From: Circinella minor
Taxonomy: Eukaryota; Mucoromycota; Mucoromycetes; Mucorales; Lichtheimiaceae
NCBI GenBank assembly: GCA_016758965.1
Contig: JAEPRB010000597.1
Span: 1 to 11,895, forward strand
Direction: 5' to 3'
Length of the DNA: 11,895 nucleotides
Shown here: piece after piece, positions 8,475 through 11,895 of the stretch
How positions within the stretch are numbered: position 1 is the first letter of the stretch
How the letters are laid out: each line of letters starts with the position of its first letter
The notes under the pieces: generated by a model
Told to the model about the DNA's origin: nothing
Seen by the model: only the letters and a program-made list of their open reading frames with translations
Database searches by the model: none
Program-made: the position numbers and the translations under genes

Positions 8475-10895
8475 ATGAACAATCAAACTAACGACACACT
8501 TTATATTGTACGCAAACGACCTCCTGTTGACTGGGTCAGTTCCCCCATGGAGTTAACTTTTCACAATGAATATAATTTTAATAAATGGTTTAATGAAGAA
8601 GCTTTTTGCCATGCGACTTGGAACAAGAAAAAAAGCACAACCTCAACTGCAGCTCCTTCAACTTCATATACAAAAGACACTCCTGGTCCCAGAAAAAAAA
8701 TTGATTGGTCTCTTTTGTACGTTTGTGATCATAGTCGTAAATTGTCTTCCATCCCTCCAGCAACTAAAAAACGTCGAACAAATTTATCAAAACACACTGG
8801 TTGTACTGCAAAAATCAAAGCTACTAAACGTGCTGTCGATGGTATTATTGAAGTAACGTATAATTGGATGCATGATGGTCATAATCCTTTCAGTGAACAG
8901 GATATTAAAGAATCAAGACTTTCATTCGATGTTAAGAATTGGATTGAAAAACATGTTGAAGAAAAGAAAGATTGGAGAGGAATGAAAGATTTATTACAGT
9001 TGTCGAATGAAGAAATGAACGAGGTATGTAGAACTGGTATGCATAAATGTGCGGTCATCTATGATGCGATATCTAACTTGCTGTTTGATTAGTTTGAAAA
9101 TGAAATAAATATAGATCCAAATGTTTTGAAAATACCTGCAGCTCTCCGTGTACATCGTCATGATATTGTAAATCAAATCCAACAACGTTTAAATAATATT
9201 TCAAGAAAACATCGATTCGACAAACAAAGTACACAAGCATGGATTAATATCCTTAAAGAAAAAGGTTATGATACCTTATTTGAAATTATTAATACATCCG
9301 AATCTGACGAAAAGGCTAATGGATCTAAAAAAGAATTATTAATGGTTGCGTGGGTCGCTCCGTGGCAGAAAAAGGTATGAATTTGTATATTTGTTTTTGA
9401 TTTATATTATTTTTGATATATACTCTTTTACTAATGTTCTTTTACACAGATATTATTAAAACAAGAGGATATTAACCTCGATTCTACACACAAAACATGT
9501 GTATCATTTTTGTCTGACAGTGGTGATTGCTATTTGTTTTCGCTTGTTACTAGGAGTGATATAACGAACAAAGGTTGTCCTGTTGCTTTTTTTATTACGA
9601 ATTCTGAATCTTCATTTACTATTAGTCGTTGGCTCTCGTGGCTTAAGTTTGAATGTGGTTTTTATCCTAAACGTATCATGATCGATTGTAGTGTCACTGA
9701 AATGGATGCTATTTTGTCTACGTTTGGTACCGAAGTCCAAGTTCTAGTTTGTCATTGGCATATTAGACGAGCATGGGAAAAAAAAGTTAAACAGGTACGT
9801 TACTAACTTAAATAATTTTTGCTTGTATACATATACATTTTCTCTAACAGATCATTGATAGATCAAAAGCTCGATTAGTACTGCAGATTCTAAAGCTTTA
9901 CGTAAAAAAGCTCGTGTTTATTTAAGTTCATTGATGTATGCAAAGAATCCAGAAGAATTTGATGTAAAGTGGAACGAATTCAGGCAGTGTTACCTTGTTG
10001 AAGATATAACTTTTTATACATACATGTTTGACTATTACTATCCTAAAAGAGAAAAGTGGAGTAAGGCGTGGCGAGAGGTATGTAATATTATTAAAACAAA
10101 CTATGATTATAAGTTTTTTTTATCTAATCTTTCAATCATAATAGGGTATTCATTTTCACACAAATAATCTTATTGAATCTTGGCATAACCAATTAAAAAC
10201 TCATTATTTAAAAAAAACAAGAAAGCACAGAATTGATTATATAGTCTGGCTCATTACCCAAGTTGTTGATTGCGCGTATAGACAATCTATATTACAAGTC
10301 TTTCATGGATTCGAAGATGTGAGCTTAACGAAAGAAGAAAAAAAACGGCATCAAACGGCGTATGAACTCGATGATGATACTGCTGCAGAATATATTTCAA
10401 TTGTAGATGCTCAAAAAGTAAGTAAAAACGCGTTATAAGAACTGTCTCATGTTCTAATGATTAATGAGTAATCTATTGTATATATAGATATGTGTAAAGT
10501 CGTTCAAAAAAGAAAATATCTATTATGAAATTGCTGTTCGAGAAGGCGTTTTGCATTCGTGTACCTGTCCTGACTTTTATTTTAATCGTATATTATGTAA
10601 ACATATTTTCCTTTGTAATCGCGTCCGTGATATTCCTCTTCATCGTGTCGGTATCTCTCGTTCAGCACAACCTGTTAGACCTATTAATGAAACTGATAAT
10701 GACAAAATTGAAGAAATACGTTTACAAGAGCTCAGAAAAAATATTATATCGAAAATAACGTCATCAGTGGATATGTTAAACCGTACTTTATTGAATATGA
10801 CGCCTGATCAATTAGAAGAATGTAATCAAGCAACGCAAAAATTGAATAATATTTTACAGAACGTGATAGATCCAAGAAATGCAGTTAGAAAATAA
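8475..10895 (+). CDS. MULE transposase with WRKY/GCM1-type zinc domain, D-D-E core and SWIM finger (6 exons, 690 aa)
   Basis: Exons: 8475-9023, 9093-9374, 9450-9794, 9862-10077, 10145-10417, 10488-10895. The introns are 69, 75, 67, 67 and 70 nt, all phase 0, with GTATGT/GTATGA/GTACGT/GTAAGT donors and CTAAC/CTAAT branch-like sites. Joined, they give 690 aa with no stop. Residues 84-136 carry C84, C110, H133 and H136 in a FAR1/WRKY-GCM1-like DNA-binding domain (YVCDHSRK, TGCTAKIK, WMHDGHNP). The catalytic core has D288 (LDSTHKT), D356 (IMIDCS), C378/H381 (CHWH) and E475 (NNLIESWHNQLK), as in MULE transposases that cut and join transposon ends. A SWIM zinc finger, CTCPDFYFNRILCKH (C580, C582, C592, H594), follows, then a helical tail. 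I chose the ATG at 8475 because the protein-like region begins there; an upstream in-frame ATG at 8352 adds 41 poorly structured residues. All key residues are present, so the gene looks intact. Confidence 0.92.
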
Positions 10896-10944
10896 CAAAA
10901 ATAGATAATTAAAGACAATTTAATCACTCCACTTTTAATATATA

Positions 10945-10962
10945 AATACAATAAAAATAAAA
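10945..10962 (+). terminator. Polyadenylation-signal-like AATAAA cluster
   Basis: AATAAA occurs about 55 bp after the transposase stop codon, within ATACAATAAAAATAAAAT. The position and sequence fit a fungal 3'-end signal. In such AT-rich DNA the motif alone is weak evidence. Confidence 0.4.
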
Positions 10963-11137
10963 TACCCACTTATTCTTTTCTGAATGATATACATAAAATC
11001 ACTTTGTTAAAAATTTTTGTTGAAGCATTTCAATAAGAAAGTTTTACATATTTTTTTGTCTAAGTCAAACTGAATAATGAGGACTTAGTTTTTTTTTGTA
11101 CAGTTTCAATTTTGAATTCCTGCTTCAATTTTATCTC

Positions 11138-11184
11138 AGCAGTCCCCATTTGCACGACCCATTTGCATTTTGGAGAGCAGTCCG
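11138..11184 (+). repeat. Subterminal direct repeats inside the right MULE end
   Basis: AGCAGTCC occurs at 11138-11145 and 11177-11184. Between them CCCATTTGC occurs twice (11145-11153 and 11158-11166), 13 bp apart. The patch is far less AT-rich than the rest of the element and ends right at the inverted repeat. Subterminal repeats are often transposase-binding sites in DNA transposons; that role here is inferred. Confidence 0.6.
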
Positions 11185-11211
11185 ATTTGGTGTCGTCATT
11201 AGCGTGGACAA
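11185..11211 (-). repeat. Right terminal inverted repeat of the MULE
   Basis: CGTCATTAGCGTGGACAA (11194-11211) is the exact reverse complement of 8291-8308, and the match extends inward to 11185 with three mismatches. The flanking AAATCGGCA does not repeat the left flank (CGCTCCTAA), so no target-site duplication is visible at these exact borders. Confidence 0.85.
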
Positions 11212-11607
11212 AAATCGGCATTCATTAAACAGCGAATGCATTGGCTACTATCCTACCCACTTAAGAACTATCGCCGTGGTATAATTGCTGCCAACCGAGA
11301 ACATTATGGTTCTTGCCCACTACTACTACTACCTCATCTCGAAGATCTCAAGGGTGCTTTCGGCAATATCTCCTCATTAAGACATGAACAACAACCACTT
11401 GACCATATACTCCATCACCTTCCAAGGTCTGAAGTTGTTCTGACTCTCGATAAATGGCAAACAGTCTGGGCAGCTCTCATACGTGTACTACGAGAAATTG
11501 ACTATTTGAGTCATCCAAATGACGATTTCAACACAGACGAACCAGCACCAGAGGACGCTATGGATATTCCTAACCCGCCTCCTACACAATCCCTACCTCT
11601 AAATTAG
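11203..11607 (+). pseudogene. Unrecognised coding-like frame, 5' truncated at the MULE end
   Basis: The frame is open from just after a TAG within the inverted repeat (11200-11202) to a TAG at 11605. The first ATG is at 11236 (123 aa). The sequence is clearly richer in C and G than the spacers and has a protein-like composition: a basic start (FIKQRMHWLLSYPLKNYRRG), a central part with SLRHEQQPLDHILHHLPRSE, a Trp-containing amphipathic region (DKWQTVWAALIRVLREIDYL) and an acidic, Pro-rich tail. I do not recognise the family. Lack of an obvious upstream part, and the abrupt beginning at the transposon terminus, suggest the 3' end of a gene or of another mobile element's ORF that the MULE interrupted or abuts. 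A complete 123-aa gene using the ATG at 11236 is the alternative. Confidence 0.4.
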
Positions 11608-11769
11608 CATATCTTTATACTACTTCATTAGCAACTTTTTTCCTCTTTCTTTTTATTCATTTTTATTACTTTCCAGTCACACCAAAATTTTTTTCTCATC
11701 AATTTAAGTTTTTCCCATACTGGGTTTTTTCAGTTTTTATCTTCTACCCCTTATATTTATATGTATATA

Positions 11770-11895
11770 CTAGCGGTCCCTGTCTCGCTTCGCTCGACTG
11801 AATGAGCCACTTCGCTTCGCTTCGTGTCATTCAACGGGTCCACGTCGCAAGGGGGGTAAAACCCCCCTTGACCCCCCCCATTGGGGGCAAGCCCC
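11770..11895 (-). mobile_element. Probable Helitron 3' terminus, continuing beyond the window
   Basis: On the minus strand the sequence reads GTCGAGCGAAGCGAGAC (an imperfect hairpin), 12 nt (AGGGACCGCTAG), then T. A short GC-rich hairpin about 10-12 nt before a terminal CTRR, inserted next to a T, is the known signature of Helitron 3' ends (rolling-circle transposons). The boundary is also a sharp switch from AT-rich spacer to GC-rich DNA at 11770. The element extends to the right, so its 5' end and any helicase gene are not visible. It may be non-autonomous. The assignment rests on the terminus only. Confidence 0.55.
11799..11895. repeat. Dense array of GC-rich inverted repeats
   Basis: Perfect or near-perfect stems follow one another: TGAATGA (11799) with TCATTCA (11827) around TTCGC repeats; CAAGGGGGGT-AAA-ACCCCCCTTG (11848-11870, 10-bp stem); CCCCCA-T-TGGGGG (11875-11887); and GGGGC-AA-GCCCC (11884-11895). 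These lie within the Helitron-like end and could fold in single-stranded DNA. Poly-G/C blocks of 5-8 bases stand out against the AT-rich window. Confidence 0.85.

Larger units (their letters stand above)
8291..11211 (+). mobile_element. Mutator-like (MULE) DNA transposon, apparently complete
   Basis: This is about 2.9 kb bounded by an inverted repeat that is perfect over 18 bp (TTGTCCACGCTAATGACG at 8291; its reverse complement at 11194-11211) and 24/27 when extended inward. It contains one uninterrupted, spliced transposase gene in the centre. MULEs normally create 8-11 bp target duplications. None is visible directly outside the repeats, so the exact outer ends may be off by some bases, or the duplication has decayed. 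Subterminal repeats are present at the right end. Confidence 0.82.

Noticed and set aside
8994..9185. Minus-strand ORF
   Set aside because: Antisense to exons 1-2 of the transposase, with no motif.
9795..9850. Shorter version of the third transposase intron (acceptor CAG at 9850)
   Set aside because: It puts exon 4 out of frame and brings a stop within 25 codons. It also lies only three bases after the CTAAC branch-like site. The TAG at 9859-9861 keeps the frame.
10525..10758. Hydrophobic plus-strand ORF
   Set aside because: Shadow frame of exon 6, which carries the SWIM motif.

Overview
The window looks like AT-rich DNA from an early-diverging fungus, most likely Mucoromycota/Mucorales. 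I infer this from the short introns (about 42-78 nt) with GTATGT/GTAAGT-type donors and CTAAC/TACTAAC-like branch sites, the long AT- and T-rich spacers, ATT microsatellites, and a gene content dominated by eukaryotic DNA transposons. There are no bacterial operons, rRNA, tRNA or CRISPR arrays.

Layout, left to right. (1) 1-660: three adjacent small palindromes, then a short two-exon gene (118-414) whose continuation to 589 lies in a shifted frame and resembles a pentatricopeptide (PPR-like) helix pair, then a pyrimidine-rich tract. (2) 660-4060: about 3.4 kb of AT-rich spacer with a 50-bp TTA microsatellite and no convincing gene. (3) 4061-6101, minus strand: a broken transposase-like gene (6101 to 5088; C2H2-like N-terminus, EILH..LLG..KY block, in-frame stop). 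Downstream lies a two-exon gene for a 224-aa protein with a C2H2 finger missing its second cysteine and an AT-hook. The first exon of that gene sits in a tandemly repeated 151-bp unit, in which at least two copies carry the same start codon, the same 73-nt coding segment, and a splice donor at the same place and phase. (4) 6102-8290: spacer with a TTG/GTT tract, GGTGCCAAA repeats and weak ORFs. (5) 8291-11211: an apparently intact Mutator-like (MULE) transposon. Six exons, joined by five phase-0 introns, encode a 690-aa transposase with a WRKY/GCM1-type C-C-H-H zinc domain, a D-D-E MULE core and a SWIM zinc finger. Matching inverted repeats (18/18 bp perfect, 24/27 extended) flank it. (6) 11203-11607: an unrecognised reading frame of higher GC content, beginning at the MULE end without its own clear start. 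(7) 11770-11895: a GC-rich, hairpin-dense end that I read as the 3' terminus of a Helitron on the minus strand (hairpin, 12 nt, CTAG, then T), running out of the window.

The window is therefore a transposon-rich region between genes. It holds one DNA transposon that looks complete, one decayed transposase relative, one probable Helitron edge, and a small DNA-binding-protein gene whose 5' end has been duplicated in tandem. Splice junctions were inferred by reading-frame continuity and splice motifs only. Family names are from recognition of motifs, not from a search.
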